Shown: piece by piece, positions 44,789 to 53,180 of the stretch
Position numbering within the stretch: position 1 is the stretch's first letter
Layout: the number at the start of each line of letters is the position of its first letter
Program-made: the position numbers and the translations under genes
The notes under the pieces: model-generated
Seen by the model: only the letters and a program-made list of their open reading frames with translations
What the model was told of the DNA's origin: nothing
The model's database searches: none
NCBI GenBank assembly: GCA_947460235.1
Contig: CANHGK010000016.1
Coordinates: forward strand, 1 to 62,190
Direction: 5' to 3'
Source of the DNA: Paenibacillaceae bacterium
GTDB lineage: Bacteria; Bacillota; Bacilli; Paenibacillales; CANHGK01
DNA length: 62,190 bases

Positions 44789-45484
44789 GTGAATCCCAGT
44801 AGTCTAGAACAGATCCGCCTACCTATGGTGGAGATCTATGAAACCATAGAGGGTGAAGGTCAAATGGCTGGATTTCCTACGGTGTTTGTACGATTGTTTG
44901 GTTGTCAATTGCGTTGTACTTGGTGCGATACACCTTATAGTTATGCGCCAGCAGAACCGGAAGAAATTGTTTCAATTCAAGATGTGTTGAATCGTCTTGA
45001 ATCCTATTCTTCACGACGATTGTGTTTAACGGGTGGAGAACCATTGATCCATGGTGATCGTGTTGTCGAATTGTTGCGAGCTCTTGCTGCCAATCCGAAG
45101 TGGCTTGATATTCATGTTGAAACGAATGGTGCAGTTGATGTTTCGTCGTTTATCAATGCTGTTCCAGAAAAGCACATTCGTTATGTGATGGATTATAAAC
45201 TACCAGGTTCTGGTGAGTACGATAAAATGAATGATGATTTTCTTCATGCACTACGTGAACAAGATGAATTGAAATTCGTGATTGCAGACGAAACGGATTA
45301 TTTGGTTGCATGTTCTTTAATTCGTAAGGTTTCGATCAAGGCACAAGTTTTATTTAGTCCTGTATTTGAATCGATGCCTGCGAAATCGTTAGCGGAACGA
45401 ATATTGGCCGACAAATTAGATCATGTGAAATTAAATATCCAAATGCATAAATTGATTTGGCCACCAGCGCAGCGCGGCGTGTAA
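44789..45484 (+). CDS. queE: 7-carboxy-7-deazaguanine synthase
   Basis: A 231-aa radical SAM enzyme making the 7-deazaguanine core of queuosine. The cluster motif is CX3CX2C (CQLRCTWC), preceded by EIYETIEGEGQMAGFPTVFVR, with LTGGEPL for SAM binding. The start is GTG 44789, 6-8 bases after AAGGAA; the frame stays open further upstream inside the CopCD 3' end but without a site. queC follows 29 bases later, in the same operon. Confidence 0.94.
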   Translation: MNPSSLEQIRLPMVEIYETIEGEGQMAGFPTVFVRLFGCQLRCTWCDTPYSYAPAEPEEIVSIQDVLNRLESYSSRRLCLTGGEPLIHGDRVVELLRALAANPKWLDIHVETNGAVDVSSFINAVPEKHIRYVMDYKLPGSGEYDKMNDDFLHALREQDELKFVIADETDYLVACSLIRKVSIKAQVLFSPVFESMPAKSLAERILADKLDHVKLNIQMHKLIWPPAQRGV

Positions 45485-45513
45485 TGTTTGACTCTTTTGA
45501 GGAGGGTTTTGCA

Positions 45514-46197
45514 ATGAATGAACGAACAAAAGCTGTCATTATTTTAAGTGGCGGATTAGATAGTACGACATGTATGGGTCTTGCTCAAGCGGAAGACCGT
45601 GAGTTATTTCCAATTACGTTCAACTACGGACAACGTCATGTGATTGAATTGGAATGCGCCAAGAAGGTAGCAGCCTATTATGGCGTTGTTGAGCGACTTA
45701 AATTGGTGGAATTGCCATTTCTCAAAGATATTGGCGGTAGTGCGTTAACGGATGAAACCATCGAGGTGCCCCGCGATGAATTGCAAACAGACCGGATTCC
45801 AGTAACCTATGTTCCTGGTCGTAACTTATTGTTTTTGTCACTGGCTGGTGCATACGCGGAAACAATCGGGGCGACGGAACTTTGGATCGGGGTAAATGCG
45901 CTTGACTATAGCGGTTATCCAGATTGTCGGCCTGAGTTTATCGCATCCATGGAAACGGTTTTGGCACAAGCGTTAAAAATGGGGGTTGAAGGAAAACCTG
46001 TGGTGATTCGGGCTCCGTTAATCCATTGGACGAAGGCCGAGATTATTAAACATGGTCTAGTTGTAAATGTTCCATATGAATTAACGACATCATGTTATGT
46101 TGGCAAAGAACAACCGTGCGGTCATTGTGATAGTTGTTTGCTACGCATGAAAGGTTTTGAAATGGCTGGTATGATCGATCCTCTGTTACTCAGTTGA
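45514..46197 (+). CDS. queC: 7-cyano-7-deazaguanine synthase
   Basis: A 227-aa ATP-dependent enzyme converting the QueE product to preQ0. The PP-loop SGGLDSTT is near residue 11, and the zinc-binding cysteines are in TTSCYVGKEQPCGHCDSCLLR near the C-terminus. The start ATG 45514 follows GAGGAGGG. With queE upstream and queF at 29297, only queD of the preQ1 branch is missing from the window. Confidence 0.95.
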   Translation: MNERTKAVIILSGGLDSTTCMGLAQAEDRELFPITFNYGQRHVIELECAKKVAAYYGVVERLKLVELPFLKDIGGSALTDETIEVPRDELQTDRIPVTYVPGRNLLFLSLAGAYAETIGATELWIGVNALDYSGYPDCRPEFIASMETVLAQALKMGVEGKPVVIRAPLIHWTKAEIIKHGLVVNVPYELTTSCYVGKEQPCGHCDSCLLRMKGFEMAGMIDPLLLS

Positions 46198-46219
46198 AGT
46201 TAGATCGGAGTTGCTTTGT

Positions 46220-47344
46220 ATGAGAGTATTACAAGCGCTTTTTTTTCCGCCGGAACAACCGGGTGGTGTTTCTTCGATGATTCCATATGTTCAGAAACGA
46301 TTCGAAGAACTCGGTTGGGAGATGGAATTGTTTTCATTGCCAAAGCGTGTGCGAAATAAGGGGACGATGGATCTACCATTTCATGTGTTGGATATCGGGC
46401 CATATCAACACGACCCCATTGTCGCAAAATACTTGCAAACGTTTCGGGATTATATGTGGTGGTCCGCGATGCGATTGGAAGGAAGAGCGTTTGATTTGAT
46501 TCATGCTCACCATCCAATTGTCGCGATAACGATGAAGTGGTTATATCCGAATACACCCGTCATGGCAACAATACACTCTAGCTATGAAAGGGAATTGTTG
46601 TTAAATAACAAAATAGACCGAGATAGTTTGGCGCATCGTTTTCTGACAGCGATCTATCGTGAATTGGAACTTCAAGTTGATCGGCTAGTGACCGTTTCTG
46701 AATCGTTTCGTACCTATTTACGTCCGTATATGAATAATGTTGATCGGATTGAAGTCTTACCGAATGGTTTTGATGAAAATCGTTTTAAGCCGATGCCACA
46801 TCATAATCCGGTGACTCAGTTGTTAACTGTCTGTCGATTAGTTCCTGCTAAGGGAATCGATGTGTTATTGCGAGCGTGTTCAGCATTAAAAGACAGTGGA
46901 CATTCTTTTGTCCTTCATGTCATCGGTGACGGTCCAATACGCGTGGAACTTGAACAAATGGCTCGTGACCTAAACATTTACGAAGAAATTATATTTTATG
47001 GATATATGCTTCATCCCGAGAATTTCATGCCGTTTTCGGATGTGTTTGTACTACCCTCGCGTGCCGAAGCGTTCGGCTCGGTATTTGCTGAAGCAGCACT
47101 ATGCAAGTTGGCTTTAGTCGGAACCGATGTTGGCGGAATTGCCGAACAAATTCGTCACGGCGAAAATGGTTTGCTCGTGCCAGTGGATAATGTAGAGGCA
47201 TTGACCGATGTTCTCTCGATGTTAATTAATGATCGCAACCAACGAGTTACACTTTCCGAACGAGCATGGCAAGTTGCAATTGATCAATACTCATTAGAAC
47301 GAGTAATGGAACGTCTGACGACGATCTATCAACAGTATTTGTAA
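46220..47344 (+). CDS. Glycosyltransferase family 4
   Basis: A 374-aa GT-B glycosyltransferase: N-terminal acceptor domain (FFPPEQPGGVSSMI, DLIHAHHPIVAI) and C-terminal donor-binding domain (GRV-type VCRLVPAKGIDVLL, and the EX7E block PSRAEAFGSVFAEAALCKL). It transfers a nucleotide-activated sugar to an unknown acceptor, probably an envelope glycan or glycolipid. The start is ATG 46220, 9 bases after CGGAG; a TTG at 46211 abuts that site. Confidence 0.92.
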   Translation: MRVLQALFFPPEQPGGVSSMIPYVQKRFEELGWEMELFSLPKRVRNKGTMDLPFHVLDIGPYQHDPIVAKYLQTFRDYMWWSAMRLEGRAFDLIHAHHPIVAITMKWLYPNTPVMATIHSSYERELLLNNKIDRDSLAHRFLTAIYRELELQVDRLVTVSESFRTYLRPYMNNVDRIEVLPNGFDENRFKPMPHHNPVTQLLTVCRLVPAKGIDVLLRACSALKDSGHSFVLHVIGDGPIRVELEQMARDLNIYEEIIFYGYMLHPENFMPFSDVFVLPSRAEAFGSVFAEAALCKLALVGTDVGGIAEQIRHGENGLLVPVDNVEALTDVLSMLINDRNQRVTLSERAWQVAIDQYSLERVMERLTTIYQQYL

Positions 47345-47368
47345 TACGCTAGGAATCCGATTAAAAGT

Positions 47369-47412
47369 GGGCCTAATCTTCCTGATCTTTAGGGGATTAG
47401 GCCATTTAAATA
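47369..47412 (+). terminator. Possible terminator after glycosyltransferase gene
   Basis: GGCCTAATC pairs with GATTAGGCC around a 17-base loop, followed by ATTTAAAT. The U-run is poor, so this may be only a stabilising hairpin. Confidence 0.55.
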
Positions 47413-47599
47413 AATGTACAGGGCGGCTTATCGATATTTCACCCATCACGTTGAGTTGAAAATGTATATTTCTGAAATTCCTGCTTTGTAATAATATTTA
47501 TTATAGTCAAATATATCAGATTATTTAAACATTTTTGATATGAGCAAAAACATCACAATATTTGCAATTTTGTCATAGACTTTTTCGTTCAGAATGTGC

Positions 47600-47605
47600 T
47601 AAAAT
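47600..47605 (+). promoter_or_regulatory. Probable -10 element
   Basis: TAAAAT at 47600-47605; a -35-like AGACTT lies 17 bases upstream (about 47577-47582) and is weak. Confidence 0.5.
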
Positions 47606-47611
47606 AATGCT

Positions 47612-47627
47612 ATGTAAACGGTTACAG
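47612..47627 (+). promoter_or_regulatory. cre box (CcpA operator)
   Basis: ATGTAAACGGTTACAG matches the cre consensus at 15 of 16 positions, including the palindromic core TGTAAACGGTTACA. It starts 7 bases after the -10 element, exactly the spacing seen at amylase 2. Confidence 0.75.
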
Positions 47628-47703
47628 CATAAATTGTGGAATTTTCTAAAAATGACCATGATTTTAGCTCCGCTGCAACTAAGTGATAGAGAGGAAGAAA
47701 TAT

Positions 47704-48189
47704 GTGAAGTATCGTTTTTGTCCGATTTGTGGTTCCTATTTGAACACAAAAGACAAGTCAAGTTTGCCGTCATGTCCATCGGGTCACTACACTGTACAAT
47801 CTCAACTCGGAGTTGAGGTCGCGCCGATCATTGCACGAAAAGGTGCAATTGTTCTTGAACGCAACAAAGAAGGCGGTTGGAACTTGCCAACAGCGACAGT
47901 ACAAGCTAGTGCATCACCGGTACATACGATTCGTGAATTAACGCAATCTATTGTACTTTGTGAAGTAAACGTTGGGGCGCTCGTTAACTTGCGTAGCACA
48001 AAAAATGCATGCACGTTATTTTATGAAGCAGAACCAGAAAATACCGGTACATTAGCAATCGCACATCAATGGTTTTCGATTGACTCGATCCCTTGGAACA
48101 ACATTACGAACAACGTTCATCGTGAAGTTCTGGTAACTTGGGTTCAACAGCACGTTTCGAAAACACGCACATTGGTCAGTGTTAGCTAA
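47704..48189 (+). CDS. Zinc-ribbon protein with degenerate Nudix domain
   Basis: A 161-aa cytosolic protein. The N-terminus is a zinc ribbon (CPICG near residue 6 and CPSGH near 27). The rest looks like a Nudix fold, but the Nudix box is broken: where GX5EX7REUXEEXGU is expected the sequence has GWNLPTATVQASASPVHTIR then ELTQSIVL, losing the metal-binding EE pair. It is probably not an active pyrophosphatase and may bind a nucleotide or act as a regulator. The start is GTG 47704 behind AGAGAGGAAG. A cre box lies over its expected transcription start. Confidence 0.75.
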   Translation: MKYRFCPICGSYLNTKDKSSLPSCPSGHYTVQSQLGVEVAPIIARKGAIVLERNKEGGWNLPTATVQASASPVHTIRELTQSIVLCEVNVGALVNLRSTKNACTLFYEAEPENTGTLAIAHQWFSIDSIPWNNITNNVHREVLVTWVQQHVSKTRTLVSVS

Positions 48190-48200
48190 TTTAAAAAACT

Positions 48201-48228
48201 CGGGTGGGTAGCCATCCGCTTGTTTTTG
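48201..48228 (+). terminator. Terminator after pseudo-Nudix gene
   Basis: CGGGTGG pairs with CCATCCG (one G-T) around GTAG, followed by CTTGTTTTTG. Confidence 0.7.
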
Positions 48229-48330
48229 CCCAATACATAAAACGTTTGCACGCAAACTTGAACATTCGTACACGGAATGATACAGTAAACACATAATTCA
48301 CACACATCGAATTTACGGAGGTTTACGAAA

Positions 48331-48762
48331 ATGGAAAACATGTATCCAACAATTTTATTAGTACATACTGTTTTTGGTTTGGCATTGATTATTTATTTAT
48401 TATTTCCAGTAGTTATTGCATGGTTGCGCGGTGCTACGACAAACACTCAAGTATCCACATTAAATGTGTTACAGAACATTAATCGGGTCGGACAATTTTT
48501 ATTAATCATACAATTTTTCTCCGGTGGAATGATGATGACTCATGCAAAATATTCAACCATGTGGATGGCTGTTATTACAATACTACTTGTTGCAATCGGT
48601 GCATTTACAGGTATTATGGCAAAACCAATGAAAAATTGGAAGTTAGCGATTGAAACAGGTCAAGATGCTGTGACGTATAACAAAGTTATGATTTTAAGTG
48701 TTTTGAATGCATTGGCATATGCGGTTATTTTATTTATGATGTATCATCCAATGTATCGCTAA
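48331..48762 (+). CDS. Four-segment membrane protein of unknown function
   Basis: A 143-aa protein with four hydrophobic segments (about 7-30, 50-68, 76-97, 119-138) and short basic connecting loops. Motifs such as LLVHTVFGLALIIYLLF and QFFSGGMMMTH could carry haem or metal ligands (His, Met), but I do not recognise the family. TACGGAGG precedes the ATG at a good distance. Its 3' end overlaps the convergent YkvI-like gene by 29 bases. Confidence 0.75.
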   Translation: MENMYPTILLVHTVFGLALIIYLLFPVVIAWLRGATTNTQVSTLNVLQNINRVGQFLLIIQFFSGGMMMTHAKYSTMWMAVITILLVAIGAFTGIMAKPMKNWKLAIETGQDAVTYNKVMILSVLNALAYAVILFMMYHPMYR

Positions 48763-49801
48763 GTTTCGGTAGTGGAATCACAAACACTGCAATGAGCCAT
48801 ACCATGCAACAAATTCCTGCGATGGGATACAAGTACGATACGATCCATGGTAATGGGATAAAACTACATCCAAATAAGATGGAACCAATGATGAAGATTT
48901 CGTTATTGGTTCTTTTTTGTTGAGCTGATTTTGATTTTAAGATGCTAAACAATCCGCATAAAAAGGTAGTGAGTAACTCTCCAAGAACGATCAATTCATA
49001 AACGAGCGAAATGAATTGACCGTGATTTTTCACAAATAGCAAAAGTGGCATTTCATGATGCCATTGTGTTGTACCAAGTAATTGTAATGCTTGACAAGTT
49101 AGCATAATGAGAACGTTTAATATAAGTGAGACCAAAAGTGCGGTTTTGTAATGTTTGTTTGACTGATTTAACTTGATTGCCAATGGGGTTAGTACGCTTT
49201 GAGATAATCCAATATTTAAGCTTGTGTAGATCAATGGATGGATCAATAGATTTGGGTCGAGAACGTCGTCCATCGCTGTGATTGTTTGCCATGTAGGAAA
49301 TGAGAAAAGACTTGTTGATAAATACGGAATGACGAGACCTAAGAAAATGACAAAACCGATACTGATGATGCTACTTGCACTGAGAATAGCAGATAAACCT
49401 TTGGAAACGATCCAACAAGAAATGAGAATAAACAATAGTGCACCAAACCAGCGGGGGATATGCCACTGTTGATTCATTAACGCACCAGCGGCGGATACCA
49501 TCGTCAAATTCATCATCCAAAACATACATTGGGTAATAAGGTTTAAATAGGTTGAAAAGGGTTTTCCAAAATGCAATTCGTTGCGTAACTTCCAACATGT
49601 TTGCTTGAAATACGCTAGCCTTGGTAACATAAAGATCAACACGAAGGAGCAAATGATTGTATTTAAAATGATCATGAAGTACATTTGATTACCAAATCGG
49701 GCAAAAAATCGGATCATTTCTTGTCCGCTAGCAAACCCTGCGCCGACCATCGTGCCGAGTACGGCAAATGTAGCGTGCAACACGGAACCTTCTGGAAACA
49801 T
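48734..49801 (-). CDS. ykvI: YkvI-like membrane protein
   Basis: A 355-aa integral membrane protein with about 10 segments, beginning ATFAVLGTMVGAGFASGQEM, the hallmark of the YkvI family, which is distantly related to amino-acid/cation symporters (the APC-like GAGFASG break in TM1). Substrate unknown. Starts with ATG after AAGGAAGGAGCG. Monocistronic on the minus strand and convergent with the four-segment membrane protein. Confidence 0.85.
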   Translation of the reverse strand: MFPEGSVLHATFAVLGTMVGAGFASGQEMIRFFARFGNQMYFMIILNTIICSFVLIFMLPRLAYFKQTCWKLRNELHFGKPFSTYLNLITQCMFWMMNLTMVSAAGALMNQQWHIPRWFGALLFILISCWIVSKGLSAILSASSIISIGFVIFLGLVIPYLSTSLFSFPTWQTITAMDDVLDPNLLIHPLIYTSLNIGLSQSVLTPLAIKLNQSNKHYKTALLVSLILNVLIMLTCQALQLLGTTQWHHEMPLLLFVKNHGQFISLVYELIVLGELLTTFLCGLFSILKSKSAQQKRTNNEIFIIGSILFGCSFIPLPWIVSYLYPIAGICCMVWLIAVFVIPLPKLSDTLDDTS

Positions 49802-49979
49802 GCAAATCGCTCCTTCCTTAAATCACTGTATGTTTCATGTTTGAGGATCATTCAGTTCTAGTCGTTCGTGATTATGTCAATAATTGTCCGAAAACAGCAT
49901 GGATGTTGAAAAATAACTTGAAAATGCCTAGTTCACTGTGATATTTTTTTCAAAATAGGATGTGTGGAGGTTGAACGGC

Positions 49980-50549
49980 GTGGAGCAATTAAAACAAAAA
50001 ATTCGTGAAGAAGGCGTTATTCTATCCCAACAAGTGCTCTCGCTTGATTCGGTGTTAAATCATCAAATTGATCCGCAACTTATGATGGAGATGGGGAAAG
50101 AATTTGCGGCAAGATATGCAGGAAATCACATCACGAAAATCGTAACCGTTGAATCATCAGGAATTCCGATTGCATTTGCGACCGCATATTTTTTAAACGT
50201 ACCAATGGTATTTGCCCGCAAGAAAAAAACGCGTGTAATGGACGAAGATTCATTGGTAGAACGAGTTCCTTCATTTACAAAAGGCTTTGTGACCGAACTT
50301 GTTATCTCACGAAAAATGGTATTGCCGACCGATCATGTGTTAATCATCGATGATATTTTGGCGAATGGTGAAGGATTAAAAGCATTGCATCGGATGATTG
50401 GAACAATTGGTGCACCGATCGTTGGACTTGGTGTTGCGGTCGAAAAAACGTTCCAAAAAGGAAGTTTAGCATTCAGGGAAATGGGTGTACGCGTTGAGTC
50501 ACTCGTAAAAATTAACTCGTTAGCAGACGGAATTATTCATATGGATTGA
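49980..50549 (+). CDS. xpt: Xanthine phosphoribosyltransferase
   Basis: A 189-aa purine salvage enzyme converting xanthine and PRPP to XMP. VESSGIPIAFATA lies in the xanthine-site region, and the PRPP loop is VLIIDDILANGEG. The sequence follows Bacillus Xpt along its whole length (MEQLKQKI-REEG-VLS at the start). The start is GTG 49980, 9 bases after TGGAGG. No purine riboswitch is recognisable in the leader, unlike B. subtilis xpt. Confidence 0.94.
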   Translation: MEQLKQKIREEGVILSQQVLSLDSVLNHQIDPQLMMEMGKEFAARYAGNHITKIVTVESSGIPIAFATAYFLNVPMVFARKKKTRVMDEDSLVERVPSFTKGFVTELVISRKMVLPTDHVLIIDDILANGEGLKALHRMIGTIGAPIVGLGVAVEKTFQKGSLAFREMGVRVESLVKINSLADGIIHMD

Positions 50550-50628
50550 TTTTCATATGAATAGGACTTTTAATTGAACCGAATCTTCGACTATAATATA
50601 ATTAATCCGACGATAAGGAGAGACGATA

Positions 50629-50964
50629 ATGGCTTCTAAACAAGTACATGATTATATGGTTTCGAGACTAACTGATGCGAAGACGACATTTGAGCGGGCA
50701 CTTGATTGCAAGCACACGGGATTTGATGATTTGTATCCCTACATGACTGAGCACCCGCAATTTTTCTGGTATAAACGATATGTGGCATGGGCAGAATTAT
50801 TAACCATTGTTAACGTCTCGGAAGGTTTGAATATTGAGTGGAAAAGTTTATTTACTCCAAAACAGTCAGACTACATTACGCTCAAAGTAATGTCTGCTTC
50901 TGTACTTGATTACTGGTATGGAGTAAATAAAACAGAACCTTCGGTTCAAGAACAAAATCCATAA
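50629..50964 (+). CDS. Hypothetical protein
   Basis: A 111-aa soluble protein I do not recognise, rich in aromatic residues (YPYMTEHPQFFWYKRYVAW; SVLDYWYG). It has a good ribosome site (AAGGAGAGACG) and is followed by a terminator, which supports it being real. Probably helical. Confidence 0.65.
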   Translation: MASKQVHDYMVSRLTDAKTTFERALDCKHTGFDDLYPYMTEHPQFFWYKRYVAWAELLTIVNVSEGLNIEWKSLFTPKQSDYITLKVMSASVLDYWYGVNKTEPSVQEQNP

Positions 50965-50975
50965 TTGAAATTCGG

Positions 50976-51012
50976 AAGACCTTTCTGCCCGACAGGGGGA
51001 ATGGTCTTTTTT
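50976..51012 (+). terminator. Terminator after hypothetical gene
   Basis: AAGACC (50976-50981) pairs with GGTCTT (51003-51008), with an inner CTGCCC/GGGGG pairing, followed by T6. Confidence 0.75.
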
Positions 51013-51045
51013 GCTTGTCAAGAATCGCCTGAAAGGAGTGCACGT

Positions 51046-51276
51046 ATGACTGCACCATTAATAACAGATGATTTGCTAGAAAATTGGCGACTTAAGGGAG
51101 AGTTAGTTCGCGTCATTCGCGATGTAAACATAGAAAATGACGTGATTGGTTTGGTCGCAGCATGGAATGATCAACAATTATTAATCCGTAAGCGAAACAA
51201 GAAAGTGGTTGAATTGGCAAGAAGTTATTATATCCAATCGGCCTCCGCTGAACGAAAGGTGGACGGCTGGTTATGA
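51046..51276 (+). CDS. Small hypothetical protein
   Basis: A 76-aa protein of unknown family with a predicted beta-rich centre (LVRVIRDVNIENDVIGLVAAWNDQQLLIRKRNKKVVEL), which could be a small SH3- or Sm-like barrel. The start ATG 51046 is preceded by AAAGGAG. Its stop overlaps the start of the acyltransferase gene by 4 bases (ATGA), so the two are probably translated together. Confidence 0.65.
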   Translation: MTAPLITDDLLENWRLKGELVRVIRDVNIENDVIGLVAAWNDQQLLIRKRNKKVVELARSYYIQSASAERKVDGWL

Positions 51277-53180
51277 GCTTCTTGCGTTTTAATGTTCTGA
51301 GCTCCATGTACGTATTGTTTATGATTTTTGGTGGAGTTCTCTTTCCTGTGGTTGCTGCAAATTCATTGTTTCAAGCGAACGGTTGGGTGGGCGGAGCGTT
51401 TGATCAATCGCCGGATGCGGTCCAATTTGATGCCGACCATCTGACGATTTTAAATAAGAAACTTAATGATTCTAGATGGAAACAAACCATTCAGGTACCC
51501 AAAGGATCGAATTTACATTTCCATGCGTCTGTGTTGACGCAAAATGTCAGTAATGAAGGACTTGGAGTTAACTGGTCGATCGAAGATGGTGTGATACACT
51601 CTGAATCGTTACACGGTTCGAGTAACGGGTGGGTCGATTTGGATTGGTATTTACAAATTCCAGGTCAAGACGATGGTCAACTAATCCCGTTAACTCCGAC
51701 CATAGGGATCGGTGGTTATGGTTCTGTAAGCACTGGACAAGCATCATTTGATCAATTATCCGTTGAGACGACAGATGTCATTCCTGTCGATGTACAAGTT
51801 TCTGTGCTTGAAATGCCAGGCGAGTCAAATGAACAACCGATCGTTGTGAATCCAACGGCAGATGAAAAACCCCCACTTGGTGTTGTGAAATACGCGGCAC
51901 CAATATGGCAATGGATTGCACTAATTGTAAGTATTGTTGTGTTTTTGATTTGGTCGATTCGCTGGAAAATCACAAAATCGGAAATGAAAAAATCAGAACT
52001 CCCGGTTGGAATGCATATTGATGTATGGGATGGACTTCGCGGGTTAGCGATTTTACTAGTGGTATGGTTCCATGTTTGGCAAGTCACATGGTATAACGTA
52101 CCAGGCACAGAGTGGGCAGGCCCCGCAGGGTTTATTGGGGTTGAGATCTTTTTCTTTATTAGTGGATGTTGTTTGTTTTATCCGTATGCCCGTTTTATGT
52201 GGGAGAAACGTACACAACCGCAAATTGGACATTTCTTCTACCGTCGAATGATCAAGATTTTACCATCGTACTATTTATCGCTGATTCTGTTTGTGACGGT
52301 TTTACAACCAGAATTTTGGCAACATCCCAATGCAATCAAAGAGCTAGCGATGCATATTTTCTTTATCGAAAATTTTGATAGTGGTGTCGCTTCGTCAATA
52401 AATGGCGTCTATTGGTCACTCGCTGTGGAAGTTCAGTTTTATTTGATCTTTCCATGGATTGCAATGGCGATGGTTCGTCGTCCAATCGTAGTTGGAAGTC
52501 TCATGATTGCTGGAGCAATTGGATACCGTTGGTATGCGGAAGTTGTTGCGCTTCAACAGGTTGCAAAGGGATTAAATCATTCGTTTGGCGCGTGGATGCA
52601 TCAATTGCCTGCGGTACTTGATTTATTTGCGATGGGTATGTTGACTGCATTGATTATTGTCATGTTCCGCGCACGTAAGCATGCGCTATGGATGTTGAAT
52701 TCGATTTCATCAAAATGGTTGGCGATGAGTTCATCGATTTTTGCATGTGTAGCCTTCGTTGGAATGATTAAATGGTTGTTTGACAATCGATTCGATGGTC
52801 AAGAAATTTGGCAGGCGCATTACCGATGGCTAATCGGATTGATCTTGATGTTTATCGTTATCGGCGGAGCATTCGCATGGCGCGGATGGCAAAAAGCAAT
52901 TGCAAACCCGGTTTTGGTGTTTTTATCTTTAATTTCGTATAATCTATATATTTGGCACCAATGGGTGGCGCGGACATGGGCGGAATCGAAATATTTCGTT
53001 CCGTTAACTGCTGACCCGCATCAAGATCCAATGTGGGAAATGAATGTATGGATCGTATCCGTATTGTCTGCAATTGCATGGACAGGAATCATTACGTGGC
53101 TTTTCGAACGGCCACTACTCAAACATGGATTCAAAGGTGTCGTTGAGCAAATGAAATTATGGAGGCTAATACGTCGATGA
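51273..53180 (+). CDS. Acyltransferase 3 (OafA-like) with extracytoplasmic N-terminal domain
   Basis: A 635-aa membrane O-acyltransferase. A signal peptide (about 1-29) precedes an extracytoplasmic beta-rich domain of about 160 residues (NGWVGGAFDQSPDAVQFD, NNVSNEGLG-type sugar-binding look), one membrane segment (about 212-230), then the acyltransferase 3 domain starting DVWDGLRGLAILLVVWFHVW with 10 segments and the conserved YWSLAVEVQFYLIFP. Such enzymes acetylate surface polysaccharides or cell-wall glycans. The attached outer domain may bind the acceptor glycan. The 3' end overlaps argS (ATGA). Confidence 0.9.
   Translation: MSFLRFNVLSSMYVLFMIFGGVLFPVVAANSLFQANGWVGGAFDQSPDAVQFDADHLTILNKKLNDSRWKQTIQVPKGSNLHFHASVLTQNVSNEGLGVNWSIEDGVIHSESLHGSSNGWVDLDWYLQIPGQDDGQLIPLTPTIGIGGYGSVSTGQASFDQLSVETTDVIPVDVQVSVLEMPGESNEQPIVVNPTADEKPPLGVVKYAAPIWQWIALIVSIVVFLIWSIRWKITKSEMKKSELPVGMHIDVWDGLRGLAILLVVWFHVWQVTWYNVPGTEWAGPAGFIGVEIFFFISGCCLFYPYARFMWEKRTQPQIGHFFYRRMIKILPSYYLSLILFVTVLQPEFWQHPNAIKELAMHIFFIENFDSGVASSINGVYWSLAVEVQFYLIFPWIAMAMVRRPIVVGSLMIAGAIGYRWYAEVVALQQVAKGLNHSFGAWMHQLPAVLDLFAMGMLTALIIVMFRARKHALWMLNSISSKWLAMSSSIFACVAFVGMIKWLFDNRFDGQEIWQAHYRWLIGLILMFIVIGGAFAWRGWQKAIANPVLVFLSLISYNLYIWHQWVARTWAESKYFVPLTADPHQDPMWEMNVWIVSVLSAIAWTGIITWLFERPLLKHGFKGVVEQMKLWRLIRR

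Larger units (their letters stand above)
47413..47703 (+). other. AT-rich intergenic region with promoter and cre box
   Basis: About 290 bases without a gene. Most is AT-rich with no clear structure. Near the 3' end are a -10 element and a cre-like box, listed separately, and the ribosome site AGAGAGGAAG. Confidence 0.7.

Noticed and set aside
49802-49979. Possible purine riboswitch before xpt
   Set aside because: The conserved loop sequences and P1 of the purine aptamer are absent.
53159-53176. Six-residue N-terminal extension of ArgS starting at an ATGGAGG
   Set aside because: The ATGGAGG is the ribosome binding site for the internal ATG; the same pattern explains the extended starts at 17254 and 26406.
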